Below, in pieces: positions 46,145-57,359 of a stretch of 64,000 bases of DNA. The stretch comes from Rutidosis leptorrhynchoides (Eukaryota; Streptophyta; Magnoliopsida; Asterales; Asteraceae). The stretch lies in assembly GCF_046630445.1 (NCBI RefSeq), contig NC_092338.1:147693501-147757500 (forward strand). The letters are read 5' to 3'. The position numbers were made by a program, and so were the translations under genes. Numbering within the stretch: the first letter of the stretch is position 1; every line of letters starts with the position of its first letter. Below the pieces are notes generated by a model. That model was not told the origin of the DNA and ran no database searches. It worked only from the letters and a program-made list of their open reading frames with translations.

Positions 46145-48236
46145 CGTTATTTGGCGAACATAAACTCTCAGCAAAAGGAGTATAACTGGTAATTAAATTA
46201 ATGTGAAATGTGTGAAACTTCTCGGAGAAGAAGGGGATTGGGGATTTGGATGAATGGCGGTGAAGGGTAGAACCGGTATTTTTACAGTGGTTTTTGTTTT
46301 TGTTAAATTTGATTTGATTTTAAAAGATAGGCGGGAGAAAATAAAAAGTCCCGCTGCATTTTTGACACTTGTGTTAGTGAGATCATTGCACGTGATGCTC
46401 GATTTTTTTTTTTTTTTTTTTTGTCAATTTACCCCATTCATTGAACGAGACTGAGGGTGGACAACTGAATTAATAAATTATCTAGCTAGTATTTCAGACT
46501 TTTTACAACACAACCCCAAATCTTTTTATTCTGAAAAAAAATTAAATTAAATTAAAAATAGATCAGAAAGATCTAAAAATGTTACAAATATAAAAGAGTC
46601 AACCGCATCTGGTTTGAAGAAGATCCAACGATCTACGTGTCTACAATTAGAATAAACCTATTACAACTATCGAGTGCATCAATTAAACATGGAACACACC
46701 AATGTGAACCGATACAACATTAAACAATCCATGTACAACAATTGAACACACTAACACGTGAAGCACTCTTATCGGGACCTCCATTTCTAGTCTTCACCAA
46801 TATCAATATCCATCAAACACACCAATGGGAACCGATACAACAATTGAACACACTAACACGTGAAGCACTCTTATCGGGACCTCCATTTCTAGTCTTCACC
46901 AATACCAATATCCATCAATAACGAATACCCGAAAACAACGACCAACTCACCGCAAACGATTCCAAAAATATGGACAAAGAGTCACTCAAACTACAACTTA
47001 AACATCTGGAACACCACCACAATTCAAACAATCCTAGTTAAAAAAAATCGGAGGGAACCTAGTCGATATAAAATTGCCGCTGCTGAAAATGACAAATTAA
47101 ACGAGTGTCGAACACCCTTGAAAACCTAAAATCACCACTAATTGGAAAAATCTTAATATCGCGAGATGAAAACTAGAATGATAGTAGAATCCGGTCGGAA
47201 AAGGCAGTTGCATATGGCAAGGCTCCCCGAAAACCACCGAGGAACAAAAATAATAAGACCGAAGGCTAACAACCAAATCACCCTACTAAAGAACAAAACC
47301 CATAATATTTTAGACATTGACGTAAGTAACATTTCAAGTAGCTTAAAATTATATACCTTAATTTTCACAGAGCTGCTAACAAACTCTTGTAACTATGTAT
47401 GTCAAACAAAGCTTTTAGCTGGAGCTTATGAGAAAAATAAGCTTGAACCCTCACAAACTTCAAGAAGCTAGTCATCTAAACACAACCTTAAGCTTAGCTA
47501 TGAGATCTACCATGTGTTCCCGAGTTACTTTATAATTAAAGAAGTAATGAAATGAGATGAACACTCTGTCCCGGAGTCATTACTAGTAAAGAAAAAAAAA
47601 ATTGAAAAAAATTTACAAAAAATTGTGTTATTTAGTTTTTCAAAGAATGGAAAAGGAAAGAAGTAGAAGGTAAATTCGCCTAATATTTTCTCCTTTAGTT
47701 CCCTTCTAAAGCAGAAAGATATTGTTTTTTTTATCTTCTCTTCTCTTCATTTATTTTTCTTTTCACAAATCGGGAACAATGTGGAAGAGGAATGAATGAG
47801 AGTGAAGTGAGATCCTTTCAATTTGGAAGGACGGTTAGAAGGAAATTAGACAAAAATCATCCATAAACTCTCTCTTTCTTTCATGTCAAAATTTGCAAAA
47901 CACCAATTGTTTTAAATTTCTTTTCATTTCTTACCAATATAAAACTCCGAAACAAAATGTAACCAAACGATCGCCTTCTAAAAAAATAGAAAAATAAAAA
48001 ATTGATCTATCAAGTTGTGATGAAAGTTTGATTTTCTCATAAATAGATGGGGACGATATGTAAACTCCGATAAGCTTGAGTGGCATATTAGCAAAAACGT
48101 CACCAGATTCCGACGACCGGCTAACTTCACCAACCACGAGTGCTTAGTAAATAAGGCAACTACAGTCAACATCTCACGATAAATTCAATATCATTTCTTA
48201 ATTATTCACAAACCTTTTTACAAATTTTACTTCATC
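46145..48236. other. Head-to-head intergenic region between the BRCT gene and the TMEM205-like gene
   Basis: No gene seen. Near the BRCT side, GGCGGGAGAAAA at about 46330 (reverse TTTTCTCCCGCC) is close to an E2F site but off consensus. A 22-base poly-T lies near 46402. A tandem duplication lies at about 46698-46917. Small open frames of 60-100 codons have no recognisable content. Confidence 0.5.
46698..46917. repeat. 102-bp direct tandem duplication
   Basis: ACAACAATTGAACACACTAA begins at 46735 and again at 46837, and the units share CACGTGAAGCACTCTTATCG and CTCCATTTCTAGTCTTCACC with only one or two differences. Non-coding. Confidence 0.92.
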
Positions 48237-50040
48237 ATGGCTTGGATGACACGTTTTCTCACTGCGATTGCTTTCTTAGCAATCGGAGTTATATTTTCGC
48301 CGGAAACTTTCGGGTCAAAATCAGCTAAAATCACTACTTTTGTTAAACTTGCGCACCTTTTATGTTTCTCAACCTCTTGGGGCGCAGCACTTTGGGTCAC
48401 CTTCATCGCTGGCATCATCATGTTCAAGTACGGTTTCAGTTTCTTATCAGTTTGATTTTCAGTTCAAAATTAAATTATGACATGTAGATTTGTAGGGTTT
48501 TGAAAGTCACAGATTATCTTCTCTATTTGATTCCCAACTCGGATTCGGTTATTAAAATTGAATATTTTTACTGATCATAATTAAGTTTTCTAACCTTACT
48601 TAAATGGCTTGTAATTTAGATATGTACTAGATATGTACTGATCATAATTTAGATATGTAGTAGTCAGCGTTTCGAAATAAATTAATTGTTAGCTACTTTT
48701 GATATGTAATTTGGTTCATTTATGATGTCTATTTGACGATTACAGGATCAAAACTCAATGTGTTCCCAATTTTTTTTTTTCCAGTACTAATTATATTTGA
48801 TTCTATTTTAATGGTTGTTTACCTTAAAAAAAAAAAAAAACTACAAAATCAAAATATATATTGGTCCAACCAGTTAAATTTAGTGGTATGTACAGTTTAA
48901 ATGAAAAGTTATAAGTTAAAAGTTATAAGTTTGAAAAATGTACGGGGTCGTGAAGTTAAATTTAGTGGTGTCCTATACATTTTAAAAAGTATTTTTCAAC
49001 ACAATATTTTCAACTAGTTGTGTCCCGTGACCCCACGGGCCAAAACTCGCCACTGTCTATACTGAATAGGCTTTTTAACATTGGATTATTATAGTGATCA
49101 AGATTAATTTCCCAAATTTATTTCTTTGATTATGTGGAATTGAGAAATTGGTGCACTGAGTGGATGTGTAGTACTTAGATTTATGAAATGAAAGATTATT
49201 TGAAAATATTGGGAGGAAATTTGATCTAGTTTAAGATTAAACAATCTCAGTAATCGGATTTTAGCTTCCTAAATTGATTCATATCATCAGCTGGATTTTG
49301 AAATTTCTGACACGAATTGTGCCCCACTACTTACGTTCATGAAGTTGATTAGTTACTATATAATTTGATGGAGAATTTGATTCACATTTGACATTAAGAA
49401 AACAAACTTAAACCAACAGCCATGTTGCAGAGGCTTCAAACTTACAAAAAATGCTGATATTGAAGTTTAACATGAATTATTGAATAATTTTGATAGGCAT
49501 ATGCCGAGACATCAATTCGGGAATCTGCAAAGCAAGATGTTTCCGGCGTACTTTATGATGGTCGGTATATGTTGTGCAGTGTCCGTAGGGTGTTTTGGGT
49601 ATACACATCCATGGAAGTCTTCATCAACTGCCGAGAAGTATCAGTTAGGGTTTTTAGTTGCTGCTTTCGTTTTCAATCTCAGTAATCTATTTGTGTTTTC
49701 TCCAATGACCATTGAGGTAACCTAACTATCCCTATACTAATTCTGGCTTAAATTTTGCTTAACGTGTTTCAACCGCTATTATTTGAAGGTCTTATTTTTT
49801 TTTATGATGAATTTGTGGGTGTAGATGATGAAGCAAAGGCACAAGGTGGAGAGGGAATCAAACATAGGGGAAGAAGTTGGGTGGACAAAGAACCAGGAGG
49901 TTGCGAAGGTGAACCCGAAGCTAGCAGCAATGAACAAAAAGTTTGGAATGATACATGGACTATCTTCTCTTGCTAACATCATGTCGTTTGGTAGCCTTGC
50001 AATGCATTCATGGTATCTTGCAGGCAAACTTGATCTCTAG
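48237..50040 (+). CDS. TMEM205-like (DUF4149) membrane protein
   Basis: Three exons, 48237-48427, 49497-49716 and 49825-50040, give 208 residues, all with GT-AG introns and agreeing phase. The protein has four hydrophobic segments: about residues 7-21 (FLTAIAFLAIGVIFS), 37-62 (LAHLLCFSTSWGAALW onward), 80-98 (YFMMVGICCAVSVGCFGY) and 111-128 (LGFLVAAFVFNLSNLFVF), then PMTIEMMKQRHKVERE and a last helix near the C-terminus (LANIMSFGSLAMHSWYLA). HLLCFSTSWGAALWVTFIAG and the MTxExMxxRHKxE signature are typical of TMEM205/DUF4149. The function in plants is not established; Arabidopsis relatives are sometimes labelled LEA-related. Intron 1 (1069 bases) holds a Helitron-like end. Its neighbour on the right is a plastid lipase, as in Arabidopsis. 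Confidence 0.9.
49012..49045 (-). mobile_element. Helitron-like terminus in intron 1 of the TMEM205-like gene
   Basis: On the minus strand the hairpin CCCGTGGGGTCACGGG is followed by ACACAA and CTAG next to T, as at 549. However, the sequence on the far side of CTAG also resembles 50640-50720 in reverse, so this end may have inserted into another repeat, or the unit may be larger than the Helitron model allows. Confidence 0.45.
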
Positions 50041-50600
50041 TCATTACATCCAATGACTTGTATGTTGACAATGCAATGCTTCTGCCCCAATTATGTCATA
50101 GGTAATGCTTCGGGCACTCTATATCGATGTTAAAAACTAGCATTCAAATTCAAATTGTTGTAATGTTAAAATTGTAATCTATGGTGTTAATAATAATTGT
50201 CACTGTTTCGGTATGTTGGTGAATAACTGCTTACATAACACTCCTTAAGGTCACTCTCTTTGTTTCATTAGTAGGTTAATACATACTGTAAATACATAAG
50301 TGATAAGACTTGCAAATTCATAAAATTACATAATAGCACATGATTATGAGTTTGGAAAATATATTTTTGACAATAAATATAATACGTACATGCATATAAT
50401 GAAATATCAGATAGAACGAAAGCTTTATATGTAAATTGATTGACAACGATGAACTAGGGTTTCGATCGATTGAAGAGAAGTTTAGACGGTTTTTCATTCA
50501 TTTCAACTAACTGATTACAATCCGTTATTCGTTAATTTAAAGCCCTCTGTCACCAGACGGTCACTAACAACCCTAACAAACTTTGAAACAAAGAAGAAGA

Positions 50601-50812
50601 CCACTAAATTTAATTGGAGGACCCCATATATTTTTTAATTGGATCACGGGATACTACTAGTTTGAAATTTTTTTAGTAAAAAATACCCGTTAAATTATAT
50701 AGGACACCACTAAATTTAATTGGAGGACCCCATATATTTTTTAAATTTATAGTTTTTTTTTTTAAATTGTACAGGAAAATATTAAATTTAACTACTCGGC
50801 CCCATATATTTT
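50601..50812. repeat. 106-bp tandem repeat, also found inverted at about 48940-49020
   Basis: CCACTAAATTTAATTGGAGG begins at 50601 and at 50707, both followed by ACCCCATATATTTTTT. The reverse complement (TTAAATTTAGTGGTGTCCTA) occurs at 48956 in intron 1 of the TMEM205-like gene, so the same family lies in inverted orientation on both sides of that gene's last exons. Confidence 0.8.
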
Positions 50813-50943
50813 TCGAATTTACAGTTTTTTTTTTCAAGGCAAATACCACTAAAAATAGTATTTAAATATAATTAGTTTTGAAATTTTTTTCGAGACCCCA
50901 TTAGATTATAATTCTAAAATCGCCACTGTAAATTGATTACTTA

Positions 50944-51263
50944 GACCACCTTTAATGCGGCGTGTTGGTGTGTATGTGTTGGCCAACACGCCACCTAGCA
51001 CCCCATAACAAGGCGTGTTGGTGTGTGTGTTGGTCAAGTGCATCAAGTGAGCACGTAAAAGTTTTAGGCGTGTTGGGTATTTTCCCCACTTTTTAATTAG
51101 TTTTTATCCCCTTTTCACCCAACTTTCAATCAGATTTTAACACATCACCCAACACGCCACTTAACACTCCACCCCATTACACACCGGTATGTCAGCACGC
51201 TCATCAAGCACCCCACCCCACCCAGCAACACGCCCATCATACGCTTCAGGGATAAAGATGGTC
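50944..51263. mobile_element. PIF/Harbinger-type MITE, 320 bp
   Basis: Left end GACCACCTTTAATGCGGCG, right end reading GACCATCTTTATCCCTGAAG on the opposite strand, with TTA directly on both sides (50941-50943 and 51264-51266). TTA target duplications mark PIF/Harbinger (Tourist-like) MITEs. The interior has multiple inverted CAACACGCC/GGCGTGTTG blocks and no coding sequence. The window's first 80 bases look like the end of a relative. Confidence 0.8.
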
Positions 51264-52365
51264 TTAATGAAAGTGCGTAAGATTTGAAACAAACTAACAA
51301 CTTAACAAGTAGCTAATTATTATTTTTTACTGCAAACTTACGCATCATACATAATTTTATATGAATAATGTCATAAACATGACTCAACTTATTATCTCCA
51401 GATCAGAAATGCTAGCTTATACCGCTAGGCCAAAGCCCTTTTGTAACAAGTAACTAATTATTACTATCACAGATGATTGAAGAACAAGATTATTGACATT
51501 GAGACAAGTTTTCTAAATTGATGAGCTGTTTATATTTCTACACATGGATGGTTCCTACCTTCAATTATTTTCTCCTTTTCTAATGTGGGTGGCTGGGATC
51601 AGGTGGGGTCATATATAAGATACTATCGATGATTCCTATAATCTTGGCATCATTCTCTGATGTTGGTCCTACACATAAGGGATTGTAAAAGGGTAGAGGA
51701 GACATTGTGAATATACATGTATATACCACTTGCTTCAAGAAAATGTAAATATCCTAGTTGGAAACAGCCCAAGTTAAGGCACAAACAAAACTTCGAAATA
51801 AAAGGCAAAACTTGTGCACTTGTGTATATCCAAAGCTGACTCCACAACTCAAGTGGTTCACCAAAAAACAGCCAACTTTTACTAGTCAGATAGCTTGTTC
51901 AAATGAACCAAGGCTCCAAACTCCAGAGTCCAGACCAACCCACATGACCTCTATTTTGTCAGCTTCATCCACGTACGGTTCTTATCATGTGTTAAATTCA
52001 GTTGCTTATAAAACACAACCACAATTTCTGTGACACTTGTGACACAAATGTTTCAACATCTAACCAAAATACCAAATTAGTTGCACCTACGCAACATGTA
52101 TTTAATTTCATACACTACAAGTCGTTATACTACTTTCGTATAAGCATTCCTTAACTAAACATGGCACAACAGATTAACAAACAAACAAACAAAGAAACAA
52201 CATGATGGGTCGATTAATCAACACGTTGTGGATCTAAATTTACAACTTTTTTTTTCTTGTCATTTGTGGTATTTTCCCTATAACCAGGAAATAACAATAT
52301 CTACCAATAAAGAATGTTTTTTGTACCCATACCCAAAAAGATTGGGTAATGATTTATGCATATGT

Positions 52366-55300
52366 TTAACCAAGCCTCATCATACTTGCAGGAAGTAACA
52401 ATATCACTGGCAAATGCATATGTTCAGACGCAACCAACCTCGTGAATCTCTTTAACGATTCGCTTCCATTTTGTAAAACGCCTGTGAACTTAACATGACC
52501 TTGACCTGGACCCATATGACTACTATCATTGTCGCGTGGTGCCACCAGAGGCCACCAAGCACGTCGTCTATGTTCTCGTCTCGTTTTTCTTGCGATTTTA
52601 AGCTCTCGACGGATCACACTCTGAACAGATACCAAGTACGATGCCATGTCGTGGTCCCTTTGAATTGCACCCGATGAACCATACGCAGCCCTGTCACTCA
52701 AGATCTCGAGTGGGTGAGGTGTATTTAAGAACACCGACTGCGCGGCTCTCATTTGCTTCTCCGCCTCTAACGCGTCTGATACCGATGACGTCAAAATATA
52801 AAGACCACTTCCTGATGGAAGCAGATCATGGTTTGGTGAAAGTGTTGCATCTGGTTGCAGAATCAAGAACTCCCCCATTGGTGCATACAACAAATTCTGC
52901 CAAAACAATACATATGTTAACAAAAATGGACCAAATATTATAGTAGCATTTTCTTACTTATAAAAAGGTACAAGCTTTCAAAACATCTACAATATTATGC
53001 GATAACAACTAGCTACCATTGTATACACTTAACAGTTAACACCAAGGTGTTGTTTGTGTTTCAGTCAGTAGATCATATTATGTCTTGTGTCCGCAGACGT
53101 TTTTATTGCAGACTGTTTGTTTCTCTAAAGACGATAAAATAATGTCTTATTATGCCTGCTATGCTAGTTTTGCAGACTTGGGTGCTGTTTGTTTTTTTGT
53201 CTGCAGATCTTATTAAGTCTTATGTCTGCACGCCCACAGACATTTTTACTACAGACAGTTTGTTTTTTGAAGACAAAAGATAAAATAATGTCTTATTATA
53301 TCTACAAATCTCAGACTTAGAAATATGCTTCTAAGTGCTGCAGACAGAATTTAGTTATTTTGCAGACATAAAAACAAACACTCTTCAATATTCAGCATAC
53401 AAACCTTTAGACCACATCTTCTTTACAAACATGGTCCACAGATCTTCAGACAAAAACATCTTAAAAAACAAACAGCACCTTAGAAATATGCTTCTTAGTG
53501 TTACAGACAGACTATTCAACATACAGACATGATCCGCAGATTTTTAGAGAAGTTCATTTTAAAAATCAAACAACACCTAACTAAACTATTAAAACATGAA
53601 AACAACAGAGCATGTACCTGGTTATTGAGGCAGGGGTGATTTCGGAAATTCCCATTTACCGCCTTCAAAAGGTCAGCTACACGGGTTGGATATCTACAAG
53701 AAAAGGCTCGTGGTACGATGTCACGATGCATTGTGATTGCTTGAAGATGATTCCTTGGTAACCCGAGTTTATGAAGCAAACGGTCTCCTCCACACATAAC
53801 CGACGGTGCACCAAACGTTATAACCGGAAGTAACGAAGAACGAGGGACTTGTCCCCTTATAAGCAACATAAGATTCACAAGCAACGATAAGCTTCCGCCA
53901 AGTGAATGACCAGTAAAACGAAATTTCGCACGATCACCATAACGTTCAACGTGTGCATGAACTTCAGGCAACATTTGCTCATAAATCCCCTTTGCTGCCT
54001 CATATATACCCCTATGTACAATCACATCCAATCCCTGTACATCACAATAGCTTAGTCAAATATCCTATTTTATTAAAATAGATATTTGTAAAGATTATAC
54101 ATTTATACCTCAAACTGAATGGGCTCGAAAAGCAGGTTTGCTTGCCATGATGCAAGTGATTCAGAGCCCTGAATAACAAAGTATCTAGTCATGCTGACAT
54201 CATCATCACATATAAACCATTCACAAGGCGATGAATGCATCGAATTCAAATCATCAGCAACAGCTTGTTTTACTTCTTCCTTAGCAGCAACGACAGCAGT
54301 AACCGAATCTGTAGTTGCCATTAACGAAGCAACTTCTGCTTTCGTCATACGAACATCACCATTATTGTTTTCAGAAGACTTGAAAGGGATAATGCTCTTT
54401 GTTTGAGAATGCAAATAGGAAGCAGCTGAGGCTGCAATATGATACGCTGTAGATGCACTTATCAGATTCCTACCTCCTTTATCTTCTTCACTTTCAACCG
54501 TTTTCTCAGTTTCTTTTACTTCAGAGACAATTTCTTTCTCATCTTTCGATACCTCATCTTCTTTCTCTTTAATGTTATCATTTTCCCCTTCTTGAACAAC
54601 ATTTTGTTCCTTTTCTTTTTCGGCTTTTGCAGCCAGCTGGGCTTTCTTTTCTATCGATGAAGTAACAAAACGGAGTCTATGATGTTTCAAAAGATTACCA
54701 GGCTGAAACCAAAATAACAATTATTTTATACAATATTTCATATTTAGGCAGGAAATTTTAATTAACACACAGCTAAAGATCTCACTAAGCAACAAATCAT
54801 GTCAAATTAACCCTGGACTACACTTAGCTACCCAAACATCAAACTACATTGCAAGCATTGAGCATTTCATAATAATAATTAAAAAAAAAAAAAAAAAAAA
54901 TCATCTCTTGAATATAAGCCCACAAGAGTCATTTTAACAAACACCTGATATGCATATATAAATATCAAAATGAAATATAAATTTAAGTACCTTAATCTGA
55001 GGTATGGAGTAAGCTAAACTCCCCAAATAACACATTTGAGAATATAATCTAGCTTCAGCTAAAGAAACTCTTTTTAATAATTTCAAAAATGAATTTCTAT
55101 CGAATTCGATTTCGGATTGATCATCATCATCATCATCATCAACCCTACATGCATCACACTCTAATTCATCAAATGAAACGTCATCTGCATTACTAATTTT
55201 AATTTTAGCTTCTAGATCTTGATTTTTATCATCACTATCATCATTATCATATTTATTATTATTATTATCATTCCACATGGATCTCACATGAAGTATTTTC

Positions 55301-55638
55301 AGCACCCAGTTTTCATCTTTCTCATTATTATTATTAACTAAAACACTTTCTTCTTTTGCTTCCTCTTTTCCATCAACCAAAACGGCGTCGTCTATCGCCA
55401 CCGCATCGTGACGGTTTCTGCTACCGACAAATAAAGAATTAAAAGGCAATTTTAACGAAAATCCCCACCGCCCTGTTGTTCGAGGAGACGAAGAAATTGA
55501 TGGCTTTTCCGATGAAATTGACGCCGTCGGACGGTTGACGGCGGTGGTAATTTGAGATGTGGGTTTACGGATATCACCGGCGGCGGTGATCGGAGCTGTG
55601 ATCCCTACAAACCCTGTTTTTAAATAGAGTGCATCCAT
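52366..55638 (-). CDS. Class-3 lipase, plastid-lipase (PLIP) type
   Basis: Galactolipid/phospholipid acyl hydrolase of the PLIP1-3 family, which acts in the chloroplast. Exons (minus strand): 54991-55638, 54109-54702, 53618-54034, 52366-52896; 729 residues, GT-AG introns. The first 60 residues are Ser/Thr-rich and poor in acidic residues, fitting a transit peptide. Then comes an acidic Asp/Asn-rich region, [30 protein letters not shown], and a Lys/Glu-rich linker. The lipase core has GHSLGG with nucleophile Ser458, Asp519 in [10 protein letters not shown], and His635 in [11 protein letters not shown] as the likely third member of the triad (the last by family analogy). Length is near PLIP2. 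Intron 3 contains nested MITE-like elements. Which of PLIP1, 2 or 3 it matches cannot be settled here; gene order favours PLIP3. Confidence 0.9.
53046..53577. mobile_element. MITE-like element in PLIP intron 3 (outer copy)
   Basis: Left end GGTGTTGTTTGTGTTTCAG and right end reading GGTGTTGTTTGATTTTTAAA on the other strand. It is rich in CAGAC/GTCTG repeats and non-coding. No clear target duplication is seen, so the superfamily is open. A related element sits inside it. Confidence 0.55.
53181..53479. mobile_element. MITE-like element nested in the outer copy
   Basis: Left end GGTGCTGTTTGTTTTTTTGT and right end reading GGTGCTGTTTGTTTTTTAAG on the other strand. CTT is found on both sides (ACTT before the left end, CTTAG after the right), which fits a 3-base duplication. 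It contains CTTAGAAATATGCTTCTAAG (53313), the same string that resumes outside it (53479), so host and guest are sister copies. Confidence 0.6.
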
Positions 55639-57359
55639 TGATGTTTGGTTTGATTAAAAAATGAAATTAATGAGTTTAATTATACAAATTGAAGATGGTA
55701 GGTATGATTTAAAGTGATTTGGATTGAATTCGGTTTTCAATTTGGGAACGAAATTGTTGAGGTTGGAGATTGGTTATGGAAATTGAGAGAAATAAAATGG
55801 AAAGAGGGATTTGGTGGTTGCACGTTTTGTAGACGAAGCATGTCATAAATAGTTATACGTGATTTTGAAAGCGCTCTCTCAATAGTTTTTTCTTTTTCTG
55901 GTATTCTTGATTTTTTTTTTCTTTTTTAATTTATTGAAATTAAATTAATATTTCATGTATTAAAATTAAAATATCATCTATGTCTCGCTTTATGGACTAC
56001 TTATCAAAATTATACTTGCAAAATTAAGCTTCACGTTTTTTTTTATCAAAACCGAAAAAATAGTACAGGAAAAAAAAAATACAAGACTATACATCAAATG
56101 TTATTGTTGGAAATTTTGGATAAAACAAATAGTTTTTACCAAACTTTGGACACATATTAATATATGATAATGTAATACATATTAGTAACTATTTAGTGGA
56201 TTTTGTAGTCCTTGACGAGGACTTTAAAACGAGCTAAAGTGTGTCCAAAACGGATAGAATGTGAATGAGATATCGAGTCTCAATGTTGTGTGTTTGATGC
56301 AAAAATATGGAAATCTAGTGGAATGCATCTTGTCCCACATAGGAGTGGAGATAAACTTATGAGAGGTATATAAGTTCTTATCTCCAAACCTATGTCAAGA
56401 CCTTATGTCATATTTTACTCTAGCACCTACTCTCGCGCAAGTACGATTTATTTTTGATTCATACAGTTGTGGAGTCCTTGGAGAAACCCACTCACTTGTT
56501 GGTTGGTGATAAGCTGTTAGTGACCCACTAACTTGTTGGAGTTGTTGAAATGATTGAGCTGTTAATGACCCACTAACTTGTTGGAGTGCTGGAATGATTA
56601 CCTACTCACTTGCAACTTTTCTGTATATAAATAGTGGCTCAATCTGCAGAAATAAAACACACAACAAATAACCTGCAACACATACGAATCCGAATCCGTT
56701 TCAAAGCCTCCGACTACTTTTCAGGCAAGTGTTCTAAGTCCGGCAGTACGCTGCTTCAAACCGGTGTACCCTGGGAACAGACGACGAATCTGTTTAAGGG
56801 AATTGTGTCAAACACAAAACCGGTTCAATCTTTATTCGGTTTGATCGTTTTACGCTTCAGCTTGCTTATTGTTATGTTACTGCATGTTCTTACTATGTAT
56901 ATTATGTTTATAATATTCTGTTGCAACTCGTATCTGTATACTCAGTTTCATTTGTACATTATTACTAACAGTCTTAAACAGATCCGATGTTCCAACATGC
57001 GAAACTGATAAAACATATATTTATGTCTTGCTGCTACTGTCATGTATCTGCTTATTTAATACTGCGTATAAACTGCATGCTTTACTGTGTTTTGCTGATA
57101 TATGACTCCGAATTATAATTAACTGATGCGATATAAGATCTATGTAAGCTGATAAACGTGTTTTGTATGCCGAATTTATCAAGGTTAGAAAACAGTAGAA
57201 AATATATGCATATATTATTTCCAAGTTCCAATTTATGAATGCGACGACATGTTCTTTATTGAAGGCAATTTTATAACTTTCTGTTAAAAGGCTTTACAGT
57301 ATGCATGTGAGAGTTAATTAAACATATTTAATTGTTGTTTTTGTATCTTAGTTCATTTG
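55639..57359. other. Region upstream of the lipase gene, possible Copia LTR
   Basis: 55639-55850 should be the lipase promoter. From TGTTGGAAATTTTGG at 56105 to about 57000 the sequence has features reminiscent of Ty1/copia LTRs: a CTTGTCCCACATAGGAGTGG block, AACTTATGAGAGGTATATAAG, reiterated CACTAACTTGTTGGAG and a TATATAAATAGTGGCT TATA-like site. No matching second LTR or internal coding is present, so a solo LTR is only a guess. 57000-57359 shows nothing. Confidence 0.3.

Larger units (their letters stand above)
50041..52365. other. Intergenic DNA with MITE and small repeats
   Basis: No gene seen apart from the trailing regions of the convergent neighbours. It holds a 106-bp tandem repeat (50601-50812), a PIF-like MITE (50944-51263) and AT-rich spacer. 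Open frames of up to 91 codons near 51758-52033 lack any recognisable feature. Confidence 0.55.

Noticed and set aside
46145-46174. Upstream in-frame ATG extending the BRCT protein by 10 residues
   Set aside because: The residues MLRVYVRQIT do not resemble the family N-terminus; the start at 46144 puts the BRCT fold at the expected distance. The extension cannot be fully excluded.
50640-50670. A third Helitron end at ATACTACTAGTTTG
   Set aside because: The hairpin arm CACGGG has no partner, so the diagnostic stem is absent.
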